Assembly: GCF_044377145.1 (NCBI RefSeq)
Contig: NZ_JBILJQ010000001.1
Location: 1 to 64,000, forward strand
Origin: Aquimonas sp044377145
GTDB taxonomy: Bacteria > Pseudomonadota > Gammaproteobacteria > Xanthomonadales > Xanthomonadaceae
DNA: 64,000 nucleotides
Reading direction: 5' to 3'
Shown in pieces: positions 34,500 through 42,949 of the stretch (its first letter is position 1; each line of letters opens with the position of its first letter). The notes beneath the pieces were generated by a model. That model ran no database searches. It saw only the letters and a program-made list of their open reading frames with translations, and was not told the DNA's origin. The position numbers and the translations under genes are program-made.

Positions 34500-35351
34500 A
34501 TGTCCGAAGATCCCAGCAGTACCAGCGGCTCGCCGAGCCGGTCCTGGTTTGGTCGCCTGACCCAGGCCCTGTCCGGCGAGCCCAAAAGCCGCGAAGACCT
34601 GCTTGACGAGCTGCGCTCAGCGCAGTCCGCGGGTTTGCTCACCGCCGACACCTTGAGCATGATCGAAGGCGCGATTGCCGTGTCCGATCTGCAGGTCGGC
34701 GACGTGATGGTGCCGCGCGGCCAGATGGTCGCGATCGCGCTCGACTCCAGCCCAGCCGAAGCGCTGCAGGTGGTGGTCGACAGCGGCCATTCGCGTTTCC
34801 CGGTGCATGGCGATGACCGCGACGAGATCGTCGGCATCCTGCTGGCCAAAGACCTGCTGCGCGGCTATGCGCTGGGCGCGGCGCCCGAGCTGTCAAGCCT
34901 GCTGCGGCCGGCGGTGCTGATTCCCGAATCCAAGCGGCTGAACGTGCTGCTGAAGGAGTTCCGCCAGTCGCGCAATCACATGGCGATCGTGGTCGACGAG
35001 TTCGGCGGCGTGGCCGGCCTGGTCACGATCGAGGACCTGCTGGAGCAGATTGTCGGCGACATCGACGACGAGCACGACGACGCCCCGGCCGAGGACGAAC
35101 ACGTCGAGCAGACAGGACAGGGCTGCTATGAGGTCGAAGCGCTGATGCCGATCTCCGAATTCAACGAGCGCTTCGGCGCCGAACTGTCCGACGACGAGTA
35201 CGACACCATCGGCGGCCTCTTCATCGCGGCACTCGGCCATGTCCCCGAGATCGGCGAGACGCTTGAGCTCGGCGGCTTCCAGCTCAGCGTGCTGGAGTCC
35301 GACGGACGTCGTCTGCACACGCTTGAGCTGCGGCTCGTAGATGCGGAGTGA
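34500..35351 (+). CDS. corC: CorC/HlyC-family CBS-domain protein
   Basis: A 283-residue cytoplasmic protein. The ATG at 34500 begins MSEDPSSTSGSPSRSWFGRL, as in other CorC proteins. Two CBS domains (about 70-190, starting VGDVMVPRGQMVAI) lead to the CorC_HlyC C-terminal domain with ISEFNERFGAELSDDEYDTIGGLF. The family is linked to magnesium/cobalt efflux or homeostasis. In enterobacteria corC precedes lnt. Here its last 11 bases overlap the start of a DUF4105/Lnb-like gene, so translation is coupled. Confidence 0.95.
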   Translation: MSEDPSSTSGSPSRSWFGRLTQALSGEPKSREDLLDELRSAQSAGLLTADTLSMIEGAIAVSDLQVGDVMVPRGQMVAIALDSSPAEALQVVVDSGHSRFPVHGDDRDEIVGILLAKDLLRGYALGAAPELSSLLRPAVLIPESKRLNVLLKEFRQSRNHMAIVVDEFGGVAGLVTIEDLLEQIVGDIDDEHDDAPAEDEHVEQTGQGCYEVEALMPISEFNERFGAELSDDEYDTIGGLFIAALGHVPEIGETLELGGFQLSVLESDGRRLHTLELRLVDAE

Positions 35352-36561
35352 GGGCGGCGGCGCAGGCACGGGATCTGCGGCCGTAGTCAGCCGACGGCTG
35401 CGCGCGGCCGTGCTGCTGGCCTGCCTGCTGCTCGCGGCGCAGGCGCTGGGCGCGCCGCGGATCGGCCTGGTGACCATGGAGCCGGGCGAGGCCTACTGGG
35501 CGCGGTTCGGCCACAACGCGCTGCTGGTGGATTCGGGCGATCCGCAGGAGCCGGTGTTCTACAACTTCGGCTACTTCGATTTCGATCAGCCCGGCTTTCT
35601 GCTGCGCTTCCTGCGCGGCGAGATGCGCTATCTGGCGGTCGCTCTGCCGATGTCGTCCGACCTCGGCAACTACGCGGCCGAAGGTCGCGGCGCACGCCTG
35701 CAGTGGCTGGCGCTGGAGCCGGAGCAGGCCCAGCGATTGGCGGATGCGCTGGCCGAGCAGGTGCGGCCCGAGAACGCCGAGTACCGCTACGACTACTTCG
35801 TTTCCAACTGTTCGACCAAGGTTCGCGATGCGCTCGATGCAGCCCTCGGCGGCGAGCTGCAGCGGCAGTTGGACGGCCGCTCTGAGGGCGCGACCTATCG
35901 TTTCGAGGCGCTGCGTCACGGTGCCGGCGTGCCCTGGCTGCTGGCTGGGATGCATTTCGGGCTCGGCCCCTACGCCGACCGACCGCTGTCGCTGTGGGAG
36001 CAGAGCTTCATCCCCGCACGACTGGCGCAGGCATTGCGCGACGTGCGCCGCGCCGACGGTGCGCCGCTGGTGATCGCCGAACGCGAGCTGCTGCCGCACC
36101 GCGGGCCCGACGCTGCCGACGCACCACCGCCAATGCTGCTCTGGGCGCTGGCCGCGGGCCTGTTGCTGGCCGGTCTGTTGACGGTCGCGCTGCGCAGCCG
36201 GCCCGCGGCCTGGTTCCTGCTGCTGTTCTGGAGCATCAGCGGCGCGGTCGGCCTTGGGATGCTTGCGCTGTGGTTCGGCACGACGCATGAGTCGGCCTGG
36301 GCCAATCGCAACCTGCTGCTGGCCAACCCCTTGAGCCTGCTGCTGCTGCCCGCCTGCATCGGCCTATTGCGGCAGGGCCGCCACCCGCGCGAGAGTTGGC
36401 TGCGCTTCGCCGCTGCGGCACTGGCGATCGTCGCGGTGGCTGGCCTCGTGCTGGCGCAGGTGCAGGTGTATCCGCAGCAGCAGCTCGATTGGATCGCCCT
36501 GCTGCTGCCGGCGCAGCTGGCGGCGGCGCTGAGCCTGCAGCGGCGACGCAGTGGCGCCTGA
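35341..36561 (+). CDS. DUF4105/Lnb-like membrane protein
   Basis: A 406-residue protein with an N-terminal signal/anchor (LRAAVLLACLLLAAQALG), a periplasmic DUF4105 domain and five or so C-terminal membrane helices. The domain shows YWARFGHNALLV, FYNFGYFDFDQPGF, YRYDYFVSNCSTKVRD and a final LSLWEQSFIP. The His of FGHN and the Cys of NCSTK are the conserved residues. DUF4105 is the N-terminal domain of Lnb, the enzyme that makes lyso-form lipoproteins in some firmicutes, so lipoprotein acyl chemistry is possible but unproven here. The ATG at 35341 lies inside the end of corC. Confidence 0.82.
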   Translation: MRSEGGGAGTGSAAVVSRRLRAAVLLACLLLAAQALGAPRIGLVTMEPGEAYWARFGHNALLVDSGDPQEPVFYNFGYFDFDQPGFLLRFLRGEMRYLAVALPMSSDLGNYAAEGRGARLQWLALEPEQAQRLADALAEQVRPENAEYRYDYFVSNCSTKVRDALDAALGGELQRQLDGRSEGATYRFEALRHGAGVPWLLAGMHFGLGPYADRPLSLWEQSFIPARLAQALRDVRRADGAPLVIAERELLPHRGPDAADAPPPMLLWALAAGLLLAGLLTVALRSRPAAWFLLLFWSISGAVGLGMLALWFGTTHESAWANRNLLLANPLSLLLLPACIGLLRQGRHPRESWLRFAAAALAIVAVAGLVLAQVQVYPQQQLDWIALLLPAQLAAALSLQRRRSGA

Positions 36562-36666
36562 TTTCGCAGCAGCTGTCCGCCGACCTACTGCAACGTCCGG
36601 CCCAGCGCCTGAATCCACCGACTCTGCGGGCCCGCGCTCGCGTCACCTGTCTTCGAGGAGCCTGCA

Positions 36667-37248
36667 ATGCTGATCCTGCTGTGTGGTCTGCTGCTGTTCC
36701 TGGGAGTGCACTCGCTGCGCGCGCTTGCGCCACGACTGCGCGATGCGCGCATCGCCAGCTGGGGCATTGGCAGCTGGAAGGCGATCTACAGCCTGCTCTC
36801 CATCGCCGGCTTCGTGCTGATCGTGTACGGCTACGGCCTGGCGCGCAGCGAGCCGGTGCTGCTGTGGTCGCCGCCGCTGTGGCTGCGCCACTTCGCCGCC
36901 CTGTTCACCCTGCCCGCATTCGTTCTGCTGGCCGCGGCCTACCTGCCGAACAACCACTTCAAGACGCGCCTGCGCCATCCGATGCTGCTGGCCGTCAAGC
37001 TGTGGGCGCTCGGACATCTGTTGGCGGTGGGCTGGCTGCACGCAGTGCTGACGATGGCCGCTTTTCTGGCCTGGGCGGTGATCGCTTTTGCCGCTGCGCG
37101 GCGGCGTGATCGCGCTGCCGGCGCGCCGCCCGCCACTCGTTCAAACGTGGTCAGCAGCGCCGCTGCGGTGATCATCGGCGCGGTGGCGTGGGCCGTGTTC
37201 GTGTTTCATCTGCACCTGCCGCTGATCGGCATCGCGCCGTTCGGCTGA
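36667..37248 (+). CDS. NnrU-family membrane protein
   Basis: A 193-residue inner-membrane protein with about six predicted helices. Family motifs visible are LLFLGVHSLRALAPRLR near the N-terminus, KAIYSLLSIAGFVLIVYGY, HFAALFTLPAFVLLAAAYLPNN.. and KLWALGHLLAVGWLH. NnrU-type proteins occur with denitrification genes in some species, but many, as here, have no such neighbours. A GGAG ribosome site lies just before the ATG. It follows the DUF4105 gene by 105 bases. Confidence 0.9.
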   Translation: MLILLCGLLLFLGVHSLRALAPRLRDARIASWGIGSWKAIYSLLSIAGFVLIVYGYGLARSEPVLLWSPPLWLRHFAALFTLPAFVLLAAAYLPNNHFKTRLRHPMLLAVKLWALGHLLAVGWLHAVLTMAAFLAWAVIAFAAARRRDRAAGAPPATRSNVVSSAAAVIIGAVAWAVFVFHLHLPLIGIAPFG

Positions 37249-37251
37249 GGC

Positions 37252-37325
37252 CTACAGCGCCAGCCGCTCGCGGATGGCGCGCGCCTGGCGCCGCGACACT
37301 TCGAACACTGCGCAGGGGGGCCCAC
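37252..37325 (-). pseudogene. Possible 3' remnant of a LytTR-type regulator
   Basis: On the minus strand a short frame ending at 37253 reads CAVFEVSRRQARAIRERLAL before a stop. This resembles the final strand and helix of LytTR DNA-binding domains (VSRR..LRERL). No upstream part of the gene exists, because the heptamer array lies directly behind it. If real, it is a decayed gene end. The evidence is only about 20 residues. Confidence 0.3.
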
Positions 37326-37370
37326 TCAGTGTTGTGCTTGGGGTGGCGTCAGTTTCGGCGCAGGCACGCT

Positions 37371-37472
37371 GCGGGTTGCGGGTTGCGGGTTGCGGGTTGC
37401 GGGTTGCGGGTTGCGGGTTAAGGGTTAAGGGTTAAGGGTTACGGGTTACGGGTTACGGGTTACGGGTTACGG
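37371..37472 (+). repeat. Heptamer tandem array: 7x GCGGGTT, 3x AAGGGTT, 4x ACGGGTT
   Basis: Fourteen uninterrupted seven-base units plus a partial one. All share GGGTT and change only in the first two bases, in three homogeneous blocks (37371-37419, 37420-37440, 37441-37468). Regularly spaced GGG runs could form G-quadruplexes. The array sits between the convergent nnrU and pilZ genes. The block structure points to repeated local expansion. Confidence 0.95.
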
Positions 37473-37532
37473 AACATTACACGCCCGGCCGCTGGGCACC
37501 ATGAGCGGCGCCAGCGTCGGTACCAACGGCAG

Positions 37533-37889
37533 CTACATGGTGTGGGTCGGCTTGTCGCTGGCGCCCAGGCCGGCCAGCAGAGTTTCGATCTTGCCGCGCA
37601 CGGCTTCGCCCTCGGCCGAGTCGTTGAACTGCACGCCGATACCGGCCGCACGATTGCCCTGCGCGCCCGCAGGAGTCAGCCAGATCACCTTGCCAGCCAC
37701 CGGCAGACGTTCTTTGTCGTCGAGCAGGCTGAGCAGCAGGAACACTTCGTCGCCGAGGCTGTAGCGCCGCGGCGTCGGCACGAAAATGCCACCACCTTTG
37801 ATGAAGGGCATGTAGGCCTGATACAGCGCCTGCTGTTCCTTGATGGCCAGCGACAGGATGCCCTGTCGCATCATTCCGGCTGCCTGCAT
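37533..37889 (-). CDS. pilZ: Type IV pilus assembly protein PilZ
   Basis: A 118-residue single-domain PilZ protein needed for type IV pilus biogenesis. Family sequence is clear: QGILSLAIKEQQALYQAYMP, FIKGGGIFVPTPRRY, LGDEVFLLLSLLDDKERLPV, AGKVIWLTPAGAQGNRAAGI and the C-terminal SDKPTHTM seen in xanthomonads. It lacks the RxxxR c-di-GMP-binding motif, as usual for this PilZ type, which instead binds PilB and FimX. It is last in the run mltG-tmk-holB-pilZ. The start is uncertain between the ATG at 37889 and ATGs five or six codons later. The fimX gene is at the right edge of this window. Confidence 0.94.
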   Translation of the reverse strand: MQAAGMMRQGILSLAIKEQQALYQAYMPFIKGGGIFVPTPRRYSLGDEVFLLLSLLDDKERLPVAGKVIWLTPAGAQGNRAAGIGVQFNDSAEGEAVRGKIETLLAGLGASDKPTHTM

Positions 37890-37978
37890 GGGAGCGGTAT
37901 CCGTGGTGTCCGCGGCTGCGGCGATTGATGCGAAGGCTAGCAGCTTGCAGGGCCGGGCTGGAACCCGCGGCGATGCTG

Positions 37979-38941
37979 TCAGGCCGCGGCCACCTCGCGC
38001 CAGCGCAACAGCAGCTCGCCCAGCAGCAGATCAGAACGCAGCGGCGTGTCGAGTTGGGCGCGAACCCGATTGGCCTGGTCGTACCAGTCGGCCAGCTCGG
38101 CGAACGCCTCGCCGCTGCCCTGCGCCAGCAGCGCCAGCAGCGCCAGGCGTCCGCGGTCGCGCACACAAGCAGCGGCGTGCGCCAGGCGCTCGGCGGGGCG
38201 ATCGTCCAGCCAGGCCTTGACCGTTTCGCTCAAGGCGATGCGGTTCTGCGCCAGCGCATCAAGGTCCTTCTCGACGGCGCGCCGCAGCTGCAGGCCTTGC
38301 GCTTCGATCAAGGCGAGTGCAGCGCCCGGATGTCCATCGGCCAGCGCCAACGCTTCGTCGATACGGCTGCCGTCTATACCCTGCCCGGCCAGCCAGGCGC
38401 GCGCCTCTTCAAGCGGCGGCGGGCGCAGCTCGATGCGCTGGCAGCGGCTGCGGATGGTCGCCGGCAGTCGGTACGGGGTGTCGCTGACCAGGATCAGGTA
38501 GCGGCCGTCCTGGGGTTCTTCCAGGGTTTTCAGCAGCGCGTTGGCGGCGTTGGCATTCAGCGCCTCGGCGGGATCGATCACGCTGACGATGGCGCCGCCG
38601 AGCTGGGCGGTCAGGCTGATCTTCTGGCCGAGATCGCGGATCTGTTCGACCACGATGACATTGCGCGGCTCGCCTTTGTCGTTCAGGGCGAAGCTGATCC
38701 GGTAGGCGTCGGCGTGGGTACCGGCCTGCTGCAGTTTGCAGGCCCGACAGTGCCCGCAGGCGGGCTGAGCGCCGCTCGCGTCCTGACACAGAAGCCGGGC
38801 GACGATGGCATCGACCAGGGCGCGCTTGCCCAGCTTGGCCGGGCCGCAGACCAACAGGCCGTGGCCAAGACGGCCGCTGTCCAGGCTGGCCAAGGCACGC
38901 TCGAAGGCGCGCTGCTGCCACGGCGAGAAGCCCATGCTCAT
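37979..38941 (-). CDS. holB: DNA polymerase III delta-prime subunit
   Basis: A 320-residue clamp-loader subunit. The ATG at 38941 overlaps the tmk stop (ATGA). It shows LLVCGPAKLGKRALVDAI in the P-loop position and a zinc module CQDASGAQPACGHCRAC. These are followed by IRDLGQKISLTAQLGGA, DPAEALNANAANALLKTLEE and ILVSDTPYRLPATIRSRCQ, with the SRC motif. The C-terminal helical domain is normal. The place after tmk and before pilZ is standard for gammaproteobacteria. Confidence 0.95.
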   Translation of the reverse strand: MSMGFSPWQQRAFERALASLDSGRLGHGLLVCGPAKLGKRALVDAIVARLLCQDASGAQPACGHCRACKLQQAGTHADAYRISFALNDKGEPRNVIVVEQIRDLGQKISLTAQLGGAIVSVIDPAEALNANAANALLKTLEEPQDGRYLILVSDTPYRLPATIRSRCQRIELRPPPLEEARAWLAGQGIDGSRIDEALALADGHPGAALALIEAQGLQLRRAVEKDLDALAQNRIALSETVKAWLDDRPAERLAHAAACVRDRGRLALLALLAQGSGEAFAELADWYDQANRVRAQLDTPLRSDLLLGELLLRWREVAAA

Positions 38942-39579
38942 CGCTGCGCCTCGACCTGCTGATTCAGCCGCAGAACAACCGCCGCCGCCACGTCCGCTGC
39001 TGGCTGACGCGCATCGACCACGCACCAGCGCGCGGGATCGGCGGCGGCGCGCGCGCGGTAGGTGGCGCGCACGCGCTCGAAAAAGGTGATCGACTCGGCC
39101 TCGATCCGATCCGGCGCGGCGCGACTGCCGGCGCGAGCCAGGCCGGTTTCGACCGGCAAATCGAGCAGGAATGACAGGCCCGGCCGAATGCCTGCAACCC
39201 AGCGCTCAAGCTCGGCAATCCGGCCGGCGTCGATGCCGCGGCCTCCACCCTGATAGGCGAAACTGGCATCGGTGAAGCGATCGCACAGCACCCAGTCGCC
39301 ACGCTCCAGCGCCGGCAGGATGCACTCGCGCACCAGCTGCGCGCGCGAGGCCATCATCAGCAGCAGCTCGCTCTCGGCGCACAGGCCGCGCAGCTCCGGG
39401 TTCAGCAGCACCGCGCGCACGGCTTCGCCGACCGCGGTGCCACCGGGTTCGCGCAGCAGCAGCACCGTTTGGCCGAGCGCCCGCAAGGCGTCCGCCGCCG
39501 CGGTGATTACCGTGCTTTTGCCGGCACCCTCGCCGCCCTCGAAGCTGATGAAGCGGGCCGTGTTCAACGCGCGATTCAT
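38938..39579 (-). CDS. tmk: Thymidylate kinase
   Basis: A 213-residue enzyme that phosphorylates dTMP to dTDP. The P-loop FISFEGGEGAGKST lies at residues 10-23. The DR(F)TDASFAYQGGGRG segment (CDRFTDASFAYQGG) and LPVETGLAR follow, with a lid containing RAGSRAAPDRIE. It overlaps both neighbours by four bases (mltG upstream at 39576-39579 and holB downstream), a sign of tight translational coupling. Confidence 0.96.
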   Translation of the reverse strand: MNRALNTARFISFEGGEGAGKSTVITAAADALRALGQTVLLLREPGGTAVGEAVRAVLLNPELRGLCAESELLLMMASRAQLVRECILPALERGDWVLCDRFTDASFAYQGGGRGIDAGRIAELERWVAGIRPGLSFLLDLPVETGLARAGSRAAPDRIEAESITFFERVRATYRARAAADPARWCVVDARQPAADVAAAVVLRLNQQVEAQR

Positions 39580-40628
39580 CGGCTGCGCTCCCGTGCCCGC
39601 CAGCGCGCCACCGCCCGATTGTGTTCCGCCAGAGTCCGCGAGAACACGTGTCCGCCATCACCGCTGGCAACGAAATAGAGCGCGTCGCCAGGCGCCGGAT
39701 CGACTGCGGCTTCGATCGCGGCGCGGCCCGGCATGGCGATCGGCGTCGGCGGCAGGCCGTCGCGGGTGTAGGTGTTCCAGGGCGTGTCGGTGTCGAGGTG
39801 GCTGCGCAGGATCACGCCACGGTAGGCATCGCCGACGCCGTAGATCACGGTCGGATCGGTCTGCAGCCGCATGCCGATCCGCAGCCGCCGGTTGAACACG
39901 CCGGAGACCTGGCGGCGTTCGCCACCGATGCCGGTTTCCTTCTCGATGATCGAGGCCAGAATCAGGGCCTCATCGGGTGACTGCAGCGGCAGGTCCGGCT
40001 GGCGCTTGGCCCAGGCCTGCTCCAGCGCCCGGTCGAGCGCGCGCTTGGCCCGGCGCAGCACATCCAGATCGCTCATGCCGCGGGTGTAGTAATAGGTTTC
40101 GGGCAGGAAGCGGCCCTCCGCAGGCACGCCCTCGGCGTCCAGCCGGCGCATGATCTCGGCCTCGCCCAGGCCCGGCAGCGTTTGCTCCAGCACCTCGGCC
40201 TGCGACAGCGCGAGGCGCAGCTCGCGAAAGTTCATTCCCTCCACAATCGTCACTCGTCGCTGCAGCACCCGGCCATCGGCGAACTGCTGCAGCAGCGCGC
40301 GCGGGGTCGCGTTCGCGGGCAGCCGGTACTCGCCGGCCTGAATGCGCCCGCCGACCTCCATCTCACGCGCCAGCAGCCGCCAGAACTCCTCACGACCCGG
40401 CTCAAGGCCGGCCTGCTGCAGACGCTGCAGCACCCGGCGCAGGCCGTCGCCGCGCTGCAGGATCACATCGGTCTCGGCGTCCAGGCCGGCCACGGGCCTA
40501 AGGTTGAACAGCTGGTACTGCTGCCACAGCCAAGCCACGCCCGCGCCGGCCACGAGCACGCCGAGCAACAGCAGGAGCAGCAGCCGACGCAGCCAGCTGC
40601 GCCGGGGTTTGGGGGCGGACTTGCTCAA
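39576..40628 (-). CDS. mltG: Endolytic murein transglycosylase MltG
   Basis: A 350-residue inner-membrane protein that cuts nascent peptidoglycan strands. The start is a TTG at 40628 with AAGGAG six bases upstream. A basic tail and one helix (LRRLLLLLLLGVLVAGAGVAWL) precede the YceG domain, with GRFLPETYYYTRG, LASIIEKETG (catalytic Glu), RLRIGMRLQTDPTVIYG and TPWNTYTRDGLPPTPIAMPG. The C-terminus ends with YFVASGDGGHVFSRTLAEHN. It lies ten bases after pabC. Confidence 0.96.
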   Translation of the reverse strand: MSKSAPKPRRSWLRRLLLLLLLGVLVAGAGVAWLWQQYQLFNLRPVAGLDAETDVILQRGDGLRRVLQRLQQAGLEPGREEFWRLLAREMEVGGRIQAGEYRLPANATPRALLQQFADGRVLQRRVTIVEGMNFRELRLALSQAEVLEQTLPGLGEAEIMRRLDAEGVPAEGRFLPETYYYTRGMSDLDVLRRAKRALDRALEQAWAKRQPDLPLQSPDEALILASIIEKETGIGGERRQVSGVFNRRLRIGMRLQTDPTVIYGVGDAYRGVILRSHLDTDTPWNTYTRDGLPPTPIAMPGRAAIEAAVDPAPGDALYFVASGDGGHVFSRTLAEHNRAVARWRARERSR

Positions 40629-40638
40629 GACGACTCCT

Positions 40639-41463
40639 TCAGGCCTGCGGCGCCAGCGCCGGAACCTCGTTCCAGAGCTGGGCGATCAGGCCGGCGATCA
40701 GGGGCTGCGGCCGGTAGCGGCGCGTGCCCAGTCGGGCGACCGGCAGGATACCGCGCAGGCTGCTGCTCAAGAACAGCGCATCCGCGCGTTCGAGATCCTG
40801 CGGTAGCAGCTCGCCGATTTCGACATCGGTGCGGGTGAGGACCCAGTCGCGGCAGATGCCGGCGATGCCGCAGGCGCGCAGCGCGGGCGTGCGCAGACGT
40901 CCGTGCGCCAGCACGAACACATTGGCTGCGGTGGCGCAGACCGCGCGACCGGTGGTGTCGAGCATCAGGCCCTCGAACGCGCCGGTATTGGCAAGCTCAT
41001 CGCGCGCCAGCACCTGCTCCAGCCGGTTGAGATGCTTGAACCCCGCCAGCCGCGGCTGCAGGGCCAGCCGGGTCTCGCACCAGCGCAGCGTTACGCCCTC
41101 GACGTAGTCACTGCCGAGCAGGGGCGGCGCCGCATGCAGGCTGAGCACGCGCTGGCTGCGCGCGCCCGGCTCGGGGGCATAGCCACGGCCATGGCCGGTT
41201 CGGGTCAGCACGATCTTCAGCACAGCGCGTGCCTGATCGGCACAAAGCTGCTCGGCCTCGTATTCGAGCAGGTCGGCGTCCGGCATGCGCAGCCCCAGCG
41301 CCTCGCAGCCGCGCCGCAGCCGCGCCAGATGCTCGCCCCACCAGACCGGGCGGCCGTCCTGCACCAGCACGGTTTCGAAGGCGCCATCGCCGTAGTTGAA
41401 TCCACGGTTGCCGACTTCGATGCTGTCGCCTGCCTCGCCGTCGATGAGCACACCCAGGCGCAT
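40639..41463 (-). CDS. pabC: Aminodeoxychorismate lyase
   Basis: A 274-residue class IV PLP enzyme that releases pyruvate from aminodeoxychorismate to give 4-aminobenzoate for folate. Visible are VGNRGFNYGDGAFETVLV, the Schiff-base lysine in LAGFKHLNRLEQVLA, and the cofactor loop around CATAANVFVLAHGRL. The ATG overlaps the pabB stop by one base (TGATG at 41461-41465). The placement with pabB upstream and mltG downstream is the common order. Confidence 0.93.
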   Translation of the reverse strand: MRLGVLIDGEAGDSIEVGNRGFNYGDGAFETVLVQDGRPVWWGEHLARLRRGCEALGLRMPDADLLEYEAEQLCADQARAVLKIVLTRTGHGRGYAPEPGARSQRVLSLHAAPPLLGSDYVEGVTLRWCETRLALQPRLAGFKHLNRLEQVLARDELANTGAFEGLMLDTTGRAVCATAANVFVLAHGRLRTPALRACGIAGICRDWVLTRTDVEIGELLPQDLERADALFLSSSLRGILPVARLGTRRYRPQPLIAGLIAQLWNEVPALAPQA

Positions 41464-42914
41464 CAGTTCGAAGTCCTGTCATTGCCATCGGCGGCAGCAT
41501 CGAGCACCGGTGCGCGTCGCGCAACAAGCTCAACGGACGGATCGAACGCTCGCAGCAGGCCTCGCGCCTTGACGCGGGTTTCGGCCAGTTCGGCGGCGGC
41601 GTCGGAATCGATCACGATGCCGGCACCGGCGCGGAAGCCCGCCTCGCGGCCGTACAGCCACAGGCTGCGGATCAGGATATTCAGGTCCATGTCGCCGCTG
41701 CGGTCCAGGTAGCCGAGGGCGCCAGTGTAGGGGCCGCGGCCCTCGCCTTCGAGCTCGCCGATGATCTGCATGCAGCGCACCTTCGGGCAGCCGGTAATCG
41801 TGCCGCCTGGAAACACCGCCGCAATCGCCTGCCCGGGGCTGACGCCCGTGCGCAGCTGCCCGCGCACGTTGCTGACGATGTGATGGACGTGGGCATAGCT
41901 CTCCAGCCCCATCAGCTCGTCGACTTCAACGCTGCCGGGGATGCAGACACGACCGAGGTCGTTGCGCTCCAGATCGATCAGCATCACGTGCTCGGCGCGT
42001 TCCTTCGGATGCCCAATCAACTCCGCACGGCGTGCGGCATCGTCCATCGGGTCGTCCACGCTGCGCGCGCGGGTGCCGGCGATCGGCCGGGTTTCCGCGA
42101 GTTTGCCGCGCACCGACAGCAATCGCTCTGGCGAGGAACTGAGCAGGGCCCAGTCGTCCCAGGCCAGCAGGCCGGCGAACGGCGCCGGATTGGCGGCGCG
42201 CAGGCGGGCGTAAAGGTCGGCCGGTGCCGGCGCCAACTCGAAACTGACTCGCCAACTGCGCGACAGGTTGACCTGGAACACGTCGCCAGCGCGCAGATAC
42301 TCGTGAATGCGTCCGACGCCATCGATGAAGGCGGCGCCATCGGCTTCTTCGATCCGATGCGGCGGCAGCGTGGGCAAGGTGTCCCGCGCCAGCTGTGATT
42401 CGTGATGTGCCGAACACGCGGCGGACCAATCGTCGCCGAGCTGATCCAGCCAAGCCTGCGCCTGCGAATGCTCTTCGGCCACCGCCCAGACCGCGCCCGT
42501 TTCGCGGTCGCGCAGGATCGCCGCCGGGCAGCGCAGGGCGAGCGCAATCGGCAGGCCACCCGGTGCGGCCAAGCGCGCAACGCGCGGTTCGACTTCGCTG
42601 GCGAGCTCGTAGCCAAGCAGCAGTGCCCAGCCACCGCTGAAGGGCAGTTCAGTCACCGTGGCCGGCGTGCCGGCAGCGGCGAAATCGCGATCCAGATTGG
42701 CGAGGAACCCGCCATCGAGAAGACGGCCGTCCAGTCGCCGGCATCGACCGTCGGCATCAAGGCGGAAACCACCTTGCGGCAACGCCAGCAGCAGATCGAA
42801 GCGTGCGCGACCGCCTTCGGCCGCGCTCTCCAGCACACAGGGGTACCGCTGCGGGTGCGCCCGATGCAGGCTCAGCAGATCAACCGCAGCGGAAGTCAGC
42901 GCGCGCTGCGGCAT
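41463..42914 (-). CDS. pabB: Aminodeoxychorismate synthase component I
   Basis: A 483-residue chorismate-using enzyme that makes aminodeoxychorismate with a PabA glutaminase, which is not in this window. The N-terminal domain is followed by the TrpE/PabB-type catalytic half. That half contains DVFQVNLSRSW, FAGLLAWDDWALLSSSPERLL, ETRPIAGTRAR, ERAEHVMLIDLERNDLGRV, YAHVHHIVSNVRG and FPGGTITGCPKVRCMQII. The full motif set indicates an active enzyme. It sits 35 bases after fabF, so folate and fatty-acid genes share this minus-strand cluster. Confidence 0.95.
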   Translation of the reverse strand: MPQRALTSAAVDLLSLHRAHPQRYPCVLESAAEGGRARFDLLLALPQGGFRLDADGRCRRLDGRLLDGGFLANLDRDFAAAGTPATVTELPFSGGWALLLGYELASEVEPRVARLAAPGGLPIALALRCPAAILRDRETGAVWAVAEEHSQAQAWLDQLGDDWSAACSAHHESQLARDTLPTLPPHRIEEADGAAFIDGVGRIHEYLRAGDVFQVNLSRSWRVSFELAPAPADLYARLRAANPAPFAGLLAWDDWALLSSSPERLLSVRGKLAETRPIAGTRARSVDDPMDDAARRAELIGHPKERAEHVMLIDLERNDLGRVCIPGSVEVDELMGLESYAHVHHIVSNVRGQLRTGVSPGQAIAAVFPGGTITGCPKVRCMQIIGELEGEGRGPYTGALGYLDRSGDMDLNILIRSLWLYGREAGFRAGAGIVIDSDAAAELAETRVKARGLLRAFDPSVELVARRAPVLDAAADGNDRTSN

Positions 42915-42949
42915 CGGTATGCGGCGACTCTAGACCCGTGCACCGGCGC

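Noticed and set aside
37371..37472. CRISPR array or true telomere.
   Set aside because: Units are seven bases with no spacers, so not CRISPR. The array is internal with genes on both sides, so not a chromosome end.
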